64,000 nt of DNA from Zasmidium citrigriseum (taxonomy: Eukaryota > Ascomycota > Dothideomycetes > Mycosphaerellales > Mycosphaerellaceae). The first letter of the stretch is position 1. Each line of letters opens with the position of its first letter. The notes under the pieces are model-generated. The model was not told the DNA's origin and did not search any database. It saw only the letters and a program-made list of their open reading frames with translations. Below are positions 52,589 to 63,706 of the stretch, piece by piece. The position numbers were made by a program, and so were the translations under genes. The DNA is taken from contig NHNW01000041.1 in NCBI GenBank assembly GCA_002786025.1, forward strand, positions 124,001 to 188,000. The letters run 5' to 3'.

Positions 52589-52886
52589 GTTGTTGTGGTT
52601 GAGTGGAAGTGAAGTCGAACAGTGACGATGCTTAATGAATCCAATTAAGGTACAGAGGGCCGAACCGCTAAAGATCTGCCGCAGATGACGGGGGCCCTAA
52701 TCAATATTTAGCGGGTCAATGGCGTCGCGGCATCACGCGCTCCTCATCACCACGCGTTTCGCACCTCAGCTTCCGACTGCACTTCCACCACGGCACATCG
52801 ACATCAAGAACGACGACAAAACCCTCCACCGATCAGCGAACCGACACACTTATTTCCCACCGGAACATGCGGTCGCGCACCTAAGC

Positions 52887-55800
52887 ATGCGCTTCACGAA
52901 GCCCTCGTGGCTCATCCACGGCGGCGAGAAGAAGGACCACGAAGTCTACAGCTGCCATGTCTCCCCCGACGGCACTCGCCTGGCCACCGCAGCAGGCGAC
53001 GGCCATGTGCGCATCTGGTCTACCGAAGCGATCCTGAATGCCTCGAACCCGTCCTACACGCAACCGAAACAGCTCGCATCCCTCTCCTACCACTCAGGCA
53101 CCGTTCACTCCGTGCGCTTCAGCCCGAACGGCAAGTACCTGGCATCTGGCGCGGACGACAAGATAGTGTGTGTCTACACGCTGGATCCAGGTCCTCCGGC
53201 GCATGCAACATTTGGGAGCAATGAAGTGCCTCCTGTGGAGAATTGGAGGATCTTCAGGAGACTGATTGGACATGACAATGATGTGCAAGATCTGGGTTGG
53301 AGTTGCGACAGCTCGATTCTGGTGTCGGTTGGTTTGGATAGCAAGGTCGTGGTCTGGTCCGGCAGCACATTCGAGAAGCTCAAGACTCTGGCGCAACATC
53401 AGTCGCATGTTAAGGGAATTACTTTCGATCCGGCGAACAAGTACTTTGCGACTGCTTCGGACGATCGCAGTATCAAGATCTACCGGTTCACATCTCCGCC
53501 TCCCAATGCGACGGCATATGACCAGACGAGCAACTTCACGCTTGAGACTACAGTCGCTGCGCCCTTTACCACCTCACCTCTGACGACTTATTTCAGGCGA
53601 TGTTCATGGAGTCCAGAGGGTGCACATATTGCCGCCGCAAACGCTGTCAACGGGCCGGTGAGCTCGGTCGCTATCATTAATAGAGGTAGCTGGGACAGCG
53701 AAATCAACCTTATAGGCCACGAAGGACCTGTAGAAGTCTGCGCCTTCTCCCCTCGACTGTTCTGCAGAGAACCACCTCCACCGATGCGAGATCCCAAGGA
53801 GTACGTTTCCCCCGGTGCGGTGACTGTCGTTGCCTGTGCCGGCCAAGACAAGACCCTGAGCGTTTGGAACACGAGCTTTCCTCGGCCGTTTGTAACAACG
53901 AGTGAGCTGAGTGCGAAGGCAATCAGTGACTTGGCGTGGAGCCCTGACGGTGAGACTCTGTATCTCACTTCACTGGACGGCACGATTGCAGCCATGGTCT
54001 TCGAGAAGGGCGAACTTGGCTACCCTGCGCCCGCAAATGAGTACGACAAGGCATTGGCCAAGTACGGAGCTGGCCGAAGAGTTGGTATAGTGGAGAACAC
54101 AGACGCCCTCCTGCTGGAAGAGAGCAGCAAAGCCGGCGAACTGAAAGGCGTAGAAGGCCGCATGGGCGAACTCATGGGTGATGGTCATGCCCAAGCGGGT
54201 GCTCTGGTAAACGGAGACACTCAGATGAAAGACGCAAATGGAGCTACCACCAACGGCAATGCGCCAGAACCAGCACCTGCAGCACCTGCTCCGCCAAAGG
54301 ATCCACAAGTCGAGCGAGTTGACAAGCTCAAGCAGCGTGTCACCCTCACGAAAGATGGAAAGAAGCGAGTGGCGCCGTTACTCCTATCTTCATCTAACCA
54401 AGGCGAGGCAAATCTGCCTCGTCCTCAGCTGCAAGCTGCTGTCAAACAGGGCTCCATTGCCTCAGATGAACCGGCAAAGATACTCGATCTCAGCAAGCCA
54501 TACGATGGTCTACCCAAGGGCGGTCTTGCTAGCTTGCTACTTGGAAACAAACGCAAGTTCGCAGAAATGGCAGATGCAGACGGCGAAGAGAAGCGCAATG
54601 AGAAGCGAGCTCAAGCCATTCAACAGACGGGTGCAACTCCAGTCGTGCACAACACCGAAAACGGACTCGTACCGGCTAGTTCATCGACTGCTTCTCAGAA
54701 GCCAGCAGAAACCCCTGAAGTGCTACGACCGGCCGTAATTAACCCAAGCATGACCGTGAGCCAGATTCGACTTGCCGTTCCATTGGTGAGGAATGTCATA
54801 ATACGGCCCCTGGATCCCAGCAAGCCTGGAGCTCAAACTGGCGAAGTTCAACTAAACGGCTCTGAGGCTGCAGATAGCGACACCGCAGTAGTATTCGAAG
54901 CGAGAAATGCATCAGGACCTTCTCGGACAGGCCGAGTGCAGGATAAGGAGCCCACACGGATCACACTTTCCAGGCGAAATCAGACTCTCTGGCAAGACTT
55001 TTTGCCTCGCGCGGTGTTGCTGGTGACAGGAAACCGAAACTTCTGGGCTGCCTCCTGCGAAGATGGAACGCTCCACGTCTGGACACCTGCTGGACGAAGA
55101 TTGATGAACGCAATGGTGCTCGAAGCCCAGCCAGTCATCTTGGATTGCAGAGGGTGGTGGCTTCTCGCTGTCACAGCTGTTGGTCAGTGTTATGTCTGGA
55201 ACATCAAGACAATGTCCGCCGCTCACCCTCCAATCTCTCTCGGACCAGCACTTGATCTGGCGACACAGGCGCAGCAAAGCCACCTGACTGCTGGACCCAG
55301 TTTGATGTTTGCCAGGTTAAACAGCCAAGGACGAGTGGTTGTCGGCATGAGCAACGGTGACGGGTTCGCCTACAACGCCGACATGTACTGCTGGCAACGT
55401 CTCAGCGAGTCATGGTGGGCGGTTGGCTCGCAATACTGGAACACAACAGATACGTCCCTCTCGGCAGTGACGACAGCGTCGAAGCCGAACACGTCCGACC
55501 CACAGCCCTCCTTCCTCGACGAGATCAATCCAGAGAACATCTCGGCGGGCATCATACCCTTACTGGAGCGCAATACAACTTCACAGTCGATCGTCAAAGG
55601 CCGTGCATACTTCCTTCAACGACTCGTCAAACAGCTCCTGTCGGCAGAAGGATTCGAAGGCTTCGAGTCATGCGTCTCCATCGCTCACCTCGAGAACCGC
55701 ATTGCGGCAGCACACACCCTTGGCGCCAAAGACGAGTTCAGAGTCTACCTCGTCATGTACGCTAAGCGCATTGGCGCTGAGGGTCTGCGAGGTAAGGTCG

Positions 55801-56057
55801 ACGAGCTGCTTAAGATCCTCATGGGCCGCATCTTCGACGATGAGGATGCAGACGCTGGCATCGAATGGAGCTCGACGGACGAGATTGTTGGGTGGAAGCG
55901 AGAAGACCTCTTGAAGGAGGTCGTCATGGTGCTGGGCAAGCACCGTGATTTGCAGCGGATTACCGTACCGTACGCGAGATACTTGGGCGTTCTGGATAAG
56001 CTCGGTGGGGATAAGGGCATCAACGGAGTCGACACGGCTATGATCACAGATGGGTAA
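52887..56057 (+). CDS. hir1: Histone H3-H4 chaperone Hir1 (HIRA)
   Basis: Core of the HIR complex, which deposits H3-H4 independently of replication and represses histone genes. Single exon, 1056 aa from the ATG at 52887 (MRFTKPSWLIHGGEKKDHEV), the family start. The frame is open to 52719 upstream and would add 56 residues unlike the family. The N-terminal WD40 propeller includes SCHVSPDGTRLATAAGDGHV, VRFSPNGKYLASGADDK and ITFDPANKYFATASDDRS. Near residues 470-500, VTLTKDGKKRVAPLLLSSS resembles the B domain that binds Asf1. The C-terminal Hira domain has RAVLLVTGNRNFWAASCEDG, VILDCRGWWLLAVTAVGQCY and GLRGKVDELLKIL. Confidence 0.93.
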   Translation: MRFTKPSWLIHGGEKKDHEVYSCHVSPDGTRLATAAGDGHVRIWSTEAILNASNPSYTQPKQLASLSYHSGTVHSVRFSPNGKYLASGADDKIVCVYTLDPGPPAHATFGSNEVPPVENWRIFRRLIGHDNDVQDLGWSCDSSILVSVGLDSKVVVWSGSTFEKLKTLAQHQSHVKGITFDPANKYFATASDDRSIKIYRFTSPPPNATAYDQTSNFTLETTVAAPFTTSPLTTYFRRCSWSPEGAHIAAANAVNGPVSSVAIINRGSWDSEINLIGHEGPVEVCAFSPRLFCREPPPPMRDPKEYVSPGAVTVVACAGQDKTLSVWNTSFPRPFVTTSELSAKAISDLAWSPDGETLYLTSLDGTIAAMVFEKGELGYPAPANEYDKALAKYGAGRRVGIVENTDALLLEESSKAGELKGVEGRMGELMGDGHAQAGALVNGDTQMKDANGATTNGNAPEPAPAAPAPPKDPQVERVDKLKQRVTLTKDGKKRVAPLLLSSSNQGEANLPRPQLQAAVKQGSIASDEPAKILDLSKPYDGLPKGGLASLLLGNKRKFAEMADADGEEKRNEKRAQAIQQTGATPVVHNTENGLVPASSSTASQKPAETPEVLRPAVINPSMTVSQIRLAVPLVRNVIIRPLDPSKPGAQTGEVQLNGSEAADSDTAVVFEARNASGPSRTGRVQDKEPTRITLSRRNQTLWQDFLPRAVLLVTGNRNFWAASCEDGTLHVWTPAGRRLMNAMVLEAQPVILDCRGWWLLAVTAVGQCYVWNIKTMSAAHPPISLGPALDLATQAQQSHLTAGPSLMFARLNSQGRVVVGMSNGDGFAYNADMYCWQRLSESWWAVGSQYWNTTDTSLSAVTTASKPNTSDPQPSFLDEINPENISAGIIPLLERNTTSQSIVKGRAYFLQRLVKQLLSAEGFEGFESCVSIAHLENRIAAAHTLGAKDEFRVYLVMYAKRIGAEGLRGKVDELLKILMGRIFDDEDADAGIEWSSTDEIVGWKREDLLKEVVMVLGKHRDLQRITVPYARYLGVLDKLGGDKGINGVDTAMITDG

Positions 56058-56258
56058 TGGAGAAGCGGCTTCTTTCTGAATAGCGAGGGCGCTGTATGGA
56101 GTTTCATGTACATCTCCTGACGACCAGCTGAATGTATTACTAAAAGTGAAGTGAAATGACCTTCTGTTTCACATAGCTGTCGAGATGTCTACTTTCCTCC
56201 CAACTCCTCGCTTGTATCATCATCGTTTCTCGTACATGCCCTCGTGCATCGTGTATCA

Positions 56259-58582
56259 TCAATGGAAATCACTCATGAAGTCCGCCGCAAAGTCCTGAAA
56301 TGTTCTCTGCACAAAAGGGAGCTCCGCAGGCCCCATCTTCTCCTTCTCAAACTTGTCCTCAATCGGCACGCCGCCAATGATCACAGGCTCGGCCTCTGCA
56401 AGCCCTTTCCTATCGGCATCAGCCTTCGCCAACACGTGCTCGATTCCCACCATCCTCTTCAACGTCTCGAGAATGCTCCCGCCATATTCGAAACTCAGCA
56501 CAATCGAACACCGCACCGCAATGGCCGCCAGCCACTTGCGGCCTTCTTCCTCCTCTTCACTGATCTCCCGACGAGGTTTGTTGTTTGGTGAGTCGGGATT
56601 TGCACAAGCGCCGGCTATGATTGTAATCCAGTAGAGCACGCCAGCTAAATGGCCCCAGCAATCGCTCAGATCTGTGCGGATGAGTGCGGCTTTGATCTTA
56701 ATGTGCCAGCTCATGGCGCCGTATTGCTCAGGAGAGCCGTCGTGAAGACTGCATGGGTACGTCGGAGGTGTGGTAGTGTAAGTGTTGTATCCCCCGAGCT
56801 CTGCAGCTGCTTTTGAGAAGGGGATCTCGTGGGCCAGAGCGTGGGCGTAGACGCGGGCAATCAGTCGGATTGCTTCGAAGGTGTACTTGTCACTCATGGT
56901 AGGGAACTGGTCTGGGGTTTCAGAGGCGGGTTTGATGGCGAAGATCTTGTCGCGAAGGGTGGACACGCTGGTCTGGCACTGCTCCCAGGAGGCGTTAACT
57001 CGGATCGGTGTCAATGGACTGACGAACGAAGAGCCAGATCCTCGGACGAAGCTGTTGGTGAGAAGGCGAAGGTCCTCCAGTAGTCGCCATGTTGGGCTTC
57101 CTGGTGCGACGGCTCGATTGATGGTGTAGTAGCCCGACATCCTGCAGTAGAGTGGTGATTCAGGGAGTTTGCGGTAGTCGTCTGGCGGTTTCGTTCGTTT
57201 CTGGGATGCGTATTTGACGAAGTCGGCGTGAGGTTTGGTCTCTCGCAAGGCGGAGATCATGTACATGGTTCTGAACACATTAGCTTTGAACATCTAGGAA
57301 TCACGGCATGTCTTACATCGTCAGGATCGATGCCAATTGGCCATCAACACCCAGCTGATCCAAACCACCCCGCTGCCTCACCATATCATGAAGTCCCTGC
57401 TGATGGATCATCATGACGGTGTCATCGCAACCCATGATCTCGCTATTGAGAAGATGGAGAACAGAGACAATGGTGGCGTCGGCAGTCTGGAGCTGGGGAT
57501 CCTGCATAGCTTGGTTGATCATAGATATGACTTCACCCCTGACTTTCATTCGATCGGTCGACTGGTATGGAAGCCGCTCATGAGGTGCCTGGATTCCTCT
57601 CCGCATGATATCGTCGTGTGATGAAGATATGCATACCGTGCTGAGGAAAGCATGCTTGGCCTTCAGCAGGGTCGGCACCCAGTGCTCAGAGATCCCATGA
57701 CTGCCAAACTTTCGCGAGCCTGTGATTGTCGTCAGCAATGTGGAATGGAACACGAGATCCATACATACAGCTCCATTTGAGTTCCTCAACGTCGAGTAAG
57801 GGATCTGCAAATTTGGCCCAGGTGTCGAAAGGATTGAGATTAGAACCAATGTAGGTCGAAATGGGCGGGAAGTCACTGGTAGACGTACGTAGATATCGAG
57901 AATTGTTAAAGCCGCCCGAGATGCCCCGGACCAGAGGCGAGACGTCGTCCGCAAACCTGATGTTCTGTTGACGAGGCGTACTCCTGACCTTCGTCGTGAC
58001 TCTCGGTTCCTCGGATTCGTCGCTAGGCGACGCAACACTCGCCGAACGCCGGGAACTATCGGTACTCACCGACGATATCGATATGTTTCTCGGGCCGAAT
58101 ATGGTCGTAGGAGCACTCGGGTTGTCCGAAGTACCTGGCAAACTTGGATGCAGCCGCTTGCGTTTCCTGGCCGCACCACCATTGCCCGTGACCCGAGCAT
58201 CTGTGCTCAGGGGTTTCTTGCGTTCCTTGTCGAGGTAGTCGTACATTACGTGTTTTCGATTTTCTCTCATTGCGGCTTTGTCCTTCAGCTTCGTGGGATG
58301 GTCGACGACGAAGAATCGTAGCGACCCATTATTGCTGGAAGAAGCTCTTGGTCTCGCATGCTTGGGCGAACTTCGTCTTCTCCTCGTTGCTGCTTGTTTA
58401 CTGCCACTTTCATCATTCTGAGTCGTAACTGTTGTAGTGTCCTGTCCTGGACCTGTCGGGTTTTCCATGGTCGATGATAGAGGCGAATCGATCCGTGCAA
58501 GGCTCGGCTGCGGATTGGCCCCGTCTTGGTAGATAGGTATCGTAAGTGAGCCAGAATGGTTCGTGTGCGTAGACGTCGTCAT
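56259..58582 (-). CDS. Fungal-specific transcription factor (Fungal_trans_2/DUF3468-like) without Zn2Cys6
   Basis: Model: complement(join(56259..57270, 57317..57719, 57769..58582)), 742 aa; the introns are 46 and 49 bp, the first with a GCTGAC branch site, and the phases close. The N-terminal 270 residues are Ser/Arg-rich. They contain LRFFVVDHPTKLKDKAAMRE with RKHVMYDYLDKERKK, the 'F....HP...K....R...RSHVM' signature that opens many fungal regulators lacking a Cys6 cluster. The C-terminal 450 residues are the helical Fungal_trans_2 region (ISEHWVPTLLKAKHAFLSTV; SVLHLLNSEIMGCDDTVMMI; GLHDMVRQRGGLDQLG). No DNA-binding zinc cluster is visible, so direct DNA contact is uncertain. Confidence 0.8.
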
Positions 58583-59599
58583 CTTAGCAGCTCAATGGCT
58601 TGTTTTGAGTTCCCAATCCACGGCGGATGCCTCCCAGCCTTGGGAAGCAGACTCCGATGGAGACGATCCTGAACAGGCTATTCAGCCAAGAAGTGGAAGT
58701 CGAAGGAATGATCTGATATATCGCGGTTCCCAATGTGTTGCCATGCGCGGTTTGGATGTCGTGCGCCCGCAGAGTGGGGGACGGTGTTGAAATTGGCCCG
58801 CTGCTTACTCTTCGATATCGATGCCGCTACGTATGCAGGTCGATGGGTGGGCTAGTCGGGTACGTGGAGCTGTACACGCCCCAGTCAGATGCTGTATGGT
58901 GAGAGAAGGAGATCAACTCATGCGGTCTCGGCGCCGATATGCAATGTTGATGCCGCCTACAAGATTGTTTTCGAAGGCAAGAAGAGAGAGGTTAAACGTG
59001 CATGTGGTTCGCATGCGGGTGGAGCACCTCTCCCGCCGCTTTGTAATGGGAGCGGAGCGTATCACCGAGCCCGGTTACTGCGGCTGCCGCAGGGAGAAAA
59101 AGAAGAAAGCGTGTGTCGACATGTGTGCGACGTGGTATGAGAAGCGTGCGTCACGCCTTCCGTTGCAGTGGTGGCATGGTGGACAGATGCTCACCGGATT
59201 GTCGCTGCGACTCACCACCATTCTGCGTGTCTGGCAGCGTGAAGTCGGCGATGCAAGGGCGAAAAGAGGCGGTGGCCCACAGCCACAATCCTGGCCCTCT
59301 CGTACCACACAGATGGATCACGCCAATGCCTGTGGTCTCCACCACCGTCACTTACCGGCACGCTCACATGAAAGCAGTGAATACAATTGACGTACTGTAT
59401 CAGCGCTGCCACAGAGTCGAGAACGTTGCAGACTTACCCCGCCCGTAAGGCAGACAATAATCCTCTGACAGCTCGAGGTACCCAGGTAAGCACTCTCTCA
59501 AGTCTCACCGGAGGCAGCTTTTTCGCCTGGTTCATCGCTTCATTGCTTTGCTCTTCTTGGTAGAATACTTTACACACCGTGACACTGGAATCGACAATC
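58583..59599. other. Divergent intergenic region (1 kb)
   Basis: Promoters of the transcription-factor gene (-) and the SnoaL-like gene (+). An Arg-rich 189-codon open frame at 58821-59390 lacks any family resemblance and is not called. Confidence 0.45.
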
Positions 59600-60253
59600 A
59601 TGCCTTATCCCAGCAGAGATGAAATCCAGGATATGTGCTCGTCCCTTGGAACCACAGATCCATCGCCGTTCTTCGACAAGATCTCTCCAGACGTTGTATG
59701 GGATGTCATGGGTACGCCTTATAACCACCTGCAGCGCGAATAGTGCTGATATGCAGCCACAACAAGGCACCTCGCAGATTAGCGGCCGCTACACAAGCTT
59801 GAGTATATGCATCTTGGCCGCGGCTAGGCGACCGCGTTGACAGACCGTTGCAGATGCCTGGAAGAAGGGTGCTTATGCTGTGGTTCAGTCCATGCTGAAG
59901 GAGCATTTGACTCAGACTGTCGTCAATGTCGTGGGTGGTGGCGACCAGGAGTGGGCCGTCGTGGAGCTCGAGGCCAACGCAGTATGCAAGAATGGTGTGT
60001 CTATCCGCCTCTGCTACACAGAGACCGCCTCGCGTTCCGCCCCCATGCTGGCGTTTCCCGTCTCTGACAAACGCCGCAGGAATGAAGTATCCGCAACGCT
60101 ATGCGTGGGTGATGCGCTTCAATGACAGTGGAATCGTCACTGAGGTACAGCTTACCAGTCATAGACCTTGTAAATTGCGGCTGACGGGCCCAGATTCGTG
60201 CATACTTGGACAGCGCATTGCTTGAGAAAGCGATTGAAACGAACAAGTCCTGA
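59600..60253 (+). CDS. SnoaL-like (NTF2-fold) small protein
   Basis: Model: join(59600..59711, 59767..59802, 59854..59994, 60080..60144, 60194..60253), 137 aa. There are four introns of 49-85 bp, and the second exon is only 36 nt. All phases close and there is no internal stop. Junctions give DVMG/TSQISGRYTSL/NAWKKGAYAVVQS, then AVCKNG/MKYPQRYAWVMRFN and VTE/IRAYLDSALLEKAI. The order VMGT...GRYTSL, then YAWVMRF.DSGIV.E.RAYLDS at the end, is the cone-shaped NTF2-like fold of fungal SnoaL/ketosteroid-isomerase-like proteins. These can be enzymes or ligand-binding proteins; the sequence does not say which. It is convergent with RIC1. Confidence 0.8.
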
Positions 60254-60463
60254 GTGCCGACCTTCCCGTGCCCCTACTCTCCTTTGGAGACCACATGGAC
60301 AGAGCGGCAGGATTATATGAAGTCGTCATTTCACCGACATCTTGACACTGTCCTCTTCCCGCCGATTTGACGTGTGTTCTGCGTAGCAGCTGTGCAATCT
60401 TCGCGTACACCGCCCGTTCCTTGCTAGTCTCGTGGGGTGCGTTCTGCCTTACGACAGGGCTGA

Positions 60464-63400
60464 TCAATCCTCCGGCGTAGCGTATTCCTGTTCGCCCGAG
60501 TCCCGGCCTGGATCGATGGAGAAATAATCCGCTACTGCACGTGACGGTCTCCCATTGGCGGTTGTACTTGGCTGGCCACTGCGATGTAACGCCTCGGTCT
60601 TGATAGAGCTGTTGAGGGCTCCGTTGACGCTTCCAAATGTGCCGTGGGCCGCGTCCTGAAGATGAGCTTCTGCGAGGGCAGATGTCAATGTTTCACCGGA
60701 GGAGTCGATGCCCATCAAGAATCGTGCTAGCTCCCTGCAAAGCTCCCAGTCTTGCTCTCCGGCCGCGCGTCGCAGTAAAAGCGCGAATTCATGCACTTGG
60801 AACGAGTCTTGCTCGAATGCATGCAGCACGAGGAGGTAGCCAGCAGCTGTGTTCAGCTTGCCTTGCGCCAAAGATTGCTCGAATAACTCCGAGACGGGAG
60901 GCAGGTATGAGAACAAAGTCTCCCAACTCCGTAGCTCTGTCTTTCTGGTGCAATTGACAACGACGTCAAGATATGAGCTGAAGGACGAGAGGAAAGACAA
61001 GACCGTGGGCAGGAGGGCTGTTTCCGGGGGCGATGGCGGGTTGTCGACCTCCATGTCGAGAACGTCGTGGAGAAGAATCTCCAACGCGTGGGAAAAGTAA
61101 GGCAAGTCTTGGTAGGAGTTCGAAAGATGTAGAGCCGCCGGCGAGTTGAACTCGGCCAGGTGATAACGTAATAGCTGAGGGAGGAAGAGCTGCGTTCGAC
61201 CAGCGTGACGAAAGAAGCTGAAATTGACGTCCCGTCTTTGCGTCAAGTCTGCTTCCACACCCGAAACGATGCCCTTCCCTACCAGTACGGCAAGTGGACA
61301 GAAATCAAGAGGCACAGCAACCGCTTGAGGAAGCTCCCGTCCAAGCTCGGTTGGAGCACAAGCCAGGACATCCTGAATGTCGGACCAGACAGTCAGTCCG
61401 TTGCCGTCAAAGTACCATAGAGAGTCTCGCAGGCTATGTCCGAGGTGTCCGTTGAGCGACAGGTTCCCCACCGGCGGCGATGAGGTGTTGGTAGATCCCG
61501 CTTCAAGCAACGCCGCAGTTGATGGCTGGTCACGTAGAAGCATGTAATATTCCACGTTCTGTGCAATGACTCGCATGTCGTACTTCAGCTCGCCCAGTTC
61601 GTTTGTCGATGGCTGAAGCAGAACAAGCTTCCCGTCAACGAGAAAAATGACGGATGCTGCGGCCACGTCCTGAGCAGGATCGCCATGTTCCAGCTGGTCT
61701 TCAGGCAGTATCCAACTGATAGAGCGGACACGCTGAGGGGCGCGAATGATTCCATGAAAGCCGATCTGCCCAACCTGTACCAACTTCGCGGTCGAGCCTG
61801 TCATGACAATAATATAGTGCAATAGTGTATTGTCGTATGTGTACACAAGCAAAGAGTCTGTGCCAGATATGTTGGTGGATATGGCAGGGGCGGAAAGTTG
61901 CTCGATATGCTGAATCTGTGAGTATTCGAGTGACTTGTCGCGAGAGTAGAGCCGAATTTCGAACCGGCCGTTCGATTCTACGGCTGCGATCAAGATGTGT
62001 TGATACCAGCACATGCCTCCACGTACGACGAATTCCTGCTCAGCTTGTGGATCGTCAAAGGTCTTCCATCGCCCGCTGGTCACGCTGTAATGCGCCAGTC
62101 CTCTTCGGCCCGCCACTGCGACGTATTTACCGTCGGGAGAGACGACCGCGATCTTGATGGGCCACTGGTGTAGGAGATAAACGGCGGGTATTTGAATGGT
62201 CTGCCAAAGTGACATGTCGGAAGGCAGTGACGCGACGTCTTCGGCCTCATGTCCCCTATACAACAGCAAATTGGTACTGGAATGCAGAAGACCACGAGAC
62301 AGGTTCGCAGGCGAGAAGCAGCCAGTCGCAGCGTTTCTCGCCATGTCAAGGAACCAAAGGCGATTGTCAGCCCGTGGAAGCAGTGCTAGCTCGCTGCCAC
62401 CTCCAACCCAGAAAGCGCCTCTAATGCCTCCGATCCACGGCTCGTCGTTGGCTTGCGACTGAGAACGGTCCCCGCCAAATGAATTAGCGCACAGCTTCCC
62501 GTAGACAGTCCACAATGCCCAGCCATGTTCGTAGCCTGCGAGGAGACAATAGCCGTCGGGAGAGTAAGCCAGGAAAGTCAGGTGGCCGGTGGTTGTGGGT
62601 CCCACTGGAAGGCGTAGTTTGTGAGACAATGGAATGTTGCCTGTGTAATCCTTCACAACGTAAACGTCGATCTGACCATTGGCACAACCCACGGCAATCA
62701 GAGAGAACCTCGCATTGATTGTGGCCTTCGTAGATGTAGCTTCGTCGGTCTCTGGTTCACGAAAGCAAAAGCCTTGAAACAGACTTTTGGGGGCTTCAGG
62801 ATCTGCGTTGGCTCCAACTCGTCTCTGGACAGCATACGCTCGGCCGTCGCTGGTGATCCACGTTGTGAGGTTCATTGGCCGATCGTGTATGATCTCGACA
62901 ATCGTGACCTTGCGTCCAATCCATGACATTCGGCCCACGAGTTCAGTGCTCGTCTGTGAAGACCCGTTCTCAGCCACCCATCTGATACATTGCAATGCCG
63001 ACGGCTTCTGAGTCGCAACGACAAGTTCATCGTCCAAAGCAAGAGCCTTGCTAATCCCAGCATCGATTCGGATGACCATGCGGAAGCGCACGTTGACTTC
63101 TCTTATACCGTCCCCTTCTCCAGCACTGCTTCCGGAGGGTACGGCGGATTGGCGTCTGAGGGTACTATAGCCTTCGCCGCTCGGCCTTCGTAGATGTCTG
63201 CTCGATTCTGGAAGGACCGTTTGAAATACTCTGGCATTGGGATCTGTGGCGAGCGAGTACGTGATGAGATAACCAAGTGTCGTCTGTACGACGATGATCA
63301 GAGCATCTGGTCTCAGTAAGAGCGCCGTGTTGGGACCGTATGCATTCAGTGACTGCGCTGAGCGTACAACCCCTGCCAATGCTACCGTGGGCTTCGTCTG

Positions 63401-63706
63401 CCATATCATCAAAGCCGAGCGTGTCATGGTGACAAATATGCTCCCGCCCCTTGAGACCTTGACGTCCAGAATCTCATGTTCTTCAAATTCCGAGTTTCCC
63501 TTGCGTTGCATACTCTCTTCTGGCGCTGCGCCGGCGCTGCCATTCGAGGCTGCCCCTGGGGAGCCATTGCTATTCGGAACTAACGTCTGGTCTCTTTCAT
63601 TCTTGTCCTCGACATTGAGCCCGTCATCGGAGGGCGTCAGACGTGACACCGGAATCGCGTGCTTCCATAGAGCGTAGACGTTCGGAGCGCCAATGGGCCA
63701 GTACAT
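60464..63706 (-). CDS. ric1: Ric1, subunit of the Ric1-Rgp1 exchange factor for Ypt6/Rab6
   Basis: Golgi-localised guanine-nucleotide exchange subunit for Rab6/Ypt6, acting in endosome-to-Golgi recycling. Single exon, 1080 aa. The N-terminus MYWPIGAPNVYALWKHAIPV is the family start. Propeller-like strands follow (ILDVKVSRGGSIFVTMTRSA; LTFLAYSPDGYCLLAGYEHG; KIAVVSPDGKYVAVAGRRGL). The C-terminal RIC1 domain includes HYHLAEFNSPAALHLSNSYQ, YFSHALEILLHDVLDMEVD and YLDVVVNCTRKTELRSWETL, then AAGYLLVLHAFEQD. A low-complexity Asn/Gly/Ser insert sits near residue 45. The rest is close to what the family should look like, so the gene appears intact. Confidence 0.93.
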   Translation of the reverse strand: MYWPIGAPNVYALWKHAIPVSRLTPSDDGLNVEDKNERDQTLVPNSNGSPGAASNGSAGAAPEESMQRKGNSEFEEHEILDVKVSRGGSIFVTMTRSALMIWQTKPTVALAGVVRSAQSLNAYGPNTALLLRPDALIIVVQTTLGYLITYSLATDPNARVFQTVLPESSRHLRRPSGEGYSTLRRQSAVPSGSSAGEGDGIREVNVRFRMVIRIDAGISKALALDDELVVATQKPSALQCIRWVAENGSSQTSTELVGRMSWIGRKVTIVEIIHDRPMNLTTWITSDGRAYAVQRRVGANADPEAPKSLFQGFCFREPETDEATSTKATINARFSLIAVGCANGQIDVYVVKDYTGNIPLSHKLRLPVGPTTTGHLTFLAYSPDGYCLLAGYEHGWALWTVYGKLCANSFGGDRSQSQANDEPWIGGIRGAFWVGGGSELALLPRADNRLWFLDMARNAATGCFSPANLSRGLLHSSTNLLLYRGHEAEDVASLPSDMSLWQTIQIPAVYLLHQWPIKIAVVSPDGKYVAVAGRRGLAHYSVTSGRWKTFDDPQAEQEFVVRGGMCWYQHILIAAVESNGRFEIRLYSRDKSLEYSQIQHIEQLSAPAISTNISGTDSLLVYTYDNTLLHYIIVMTGSTAKLVQVGQIGFHGIIRAPQRVRSISWILPEDQLEHGDPAQDVAAASVIFLVDGKLVLLQPSTNELGELKYDMRVIAQNVEYYMLLRDQPSTAALLEAGSTNTSSPPVGNLSLNGHLGHSLRDSLWYFDGNGLTVWSDIQDVLACAPTELGRELPQAVAVPLDFCPLAVLVGKGIVSGVEADLTQRRDVNFSFFRHAGRTQLFLPQLLRYHLAEFNSPAALHLSNSYQDLPYFSHALEILLHDVLDMEVDNPPSPPETALLPTVLSFLSSFSSYLDVVVNCTRKTELRSWETLFSYLPPVSELFEQSLAQGKLNTAAGYLLVLHAFEQDSFQVHEFALLLRRAAGEQDWELCRELARFLMGIDSSGETLTSALAEAHLQDAAHGTFGSVNGALNSSIKTEALHRSGQPSTTANGRPSRAVADYFSIDPGRDSGEQEYATPED

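Noticed and set aside
58821..59390. 189-codon + strand frame
   Set aside because: Very Arg-rich with no recognisable pattern, and it lies in the divergent promoter of two good genes.
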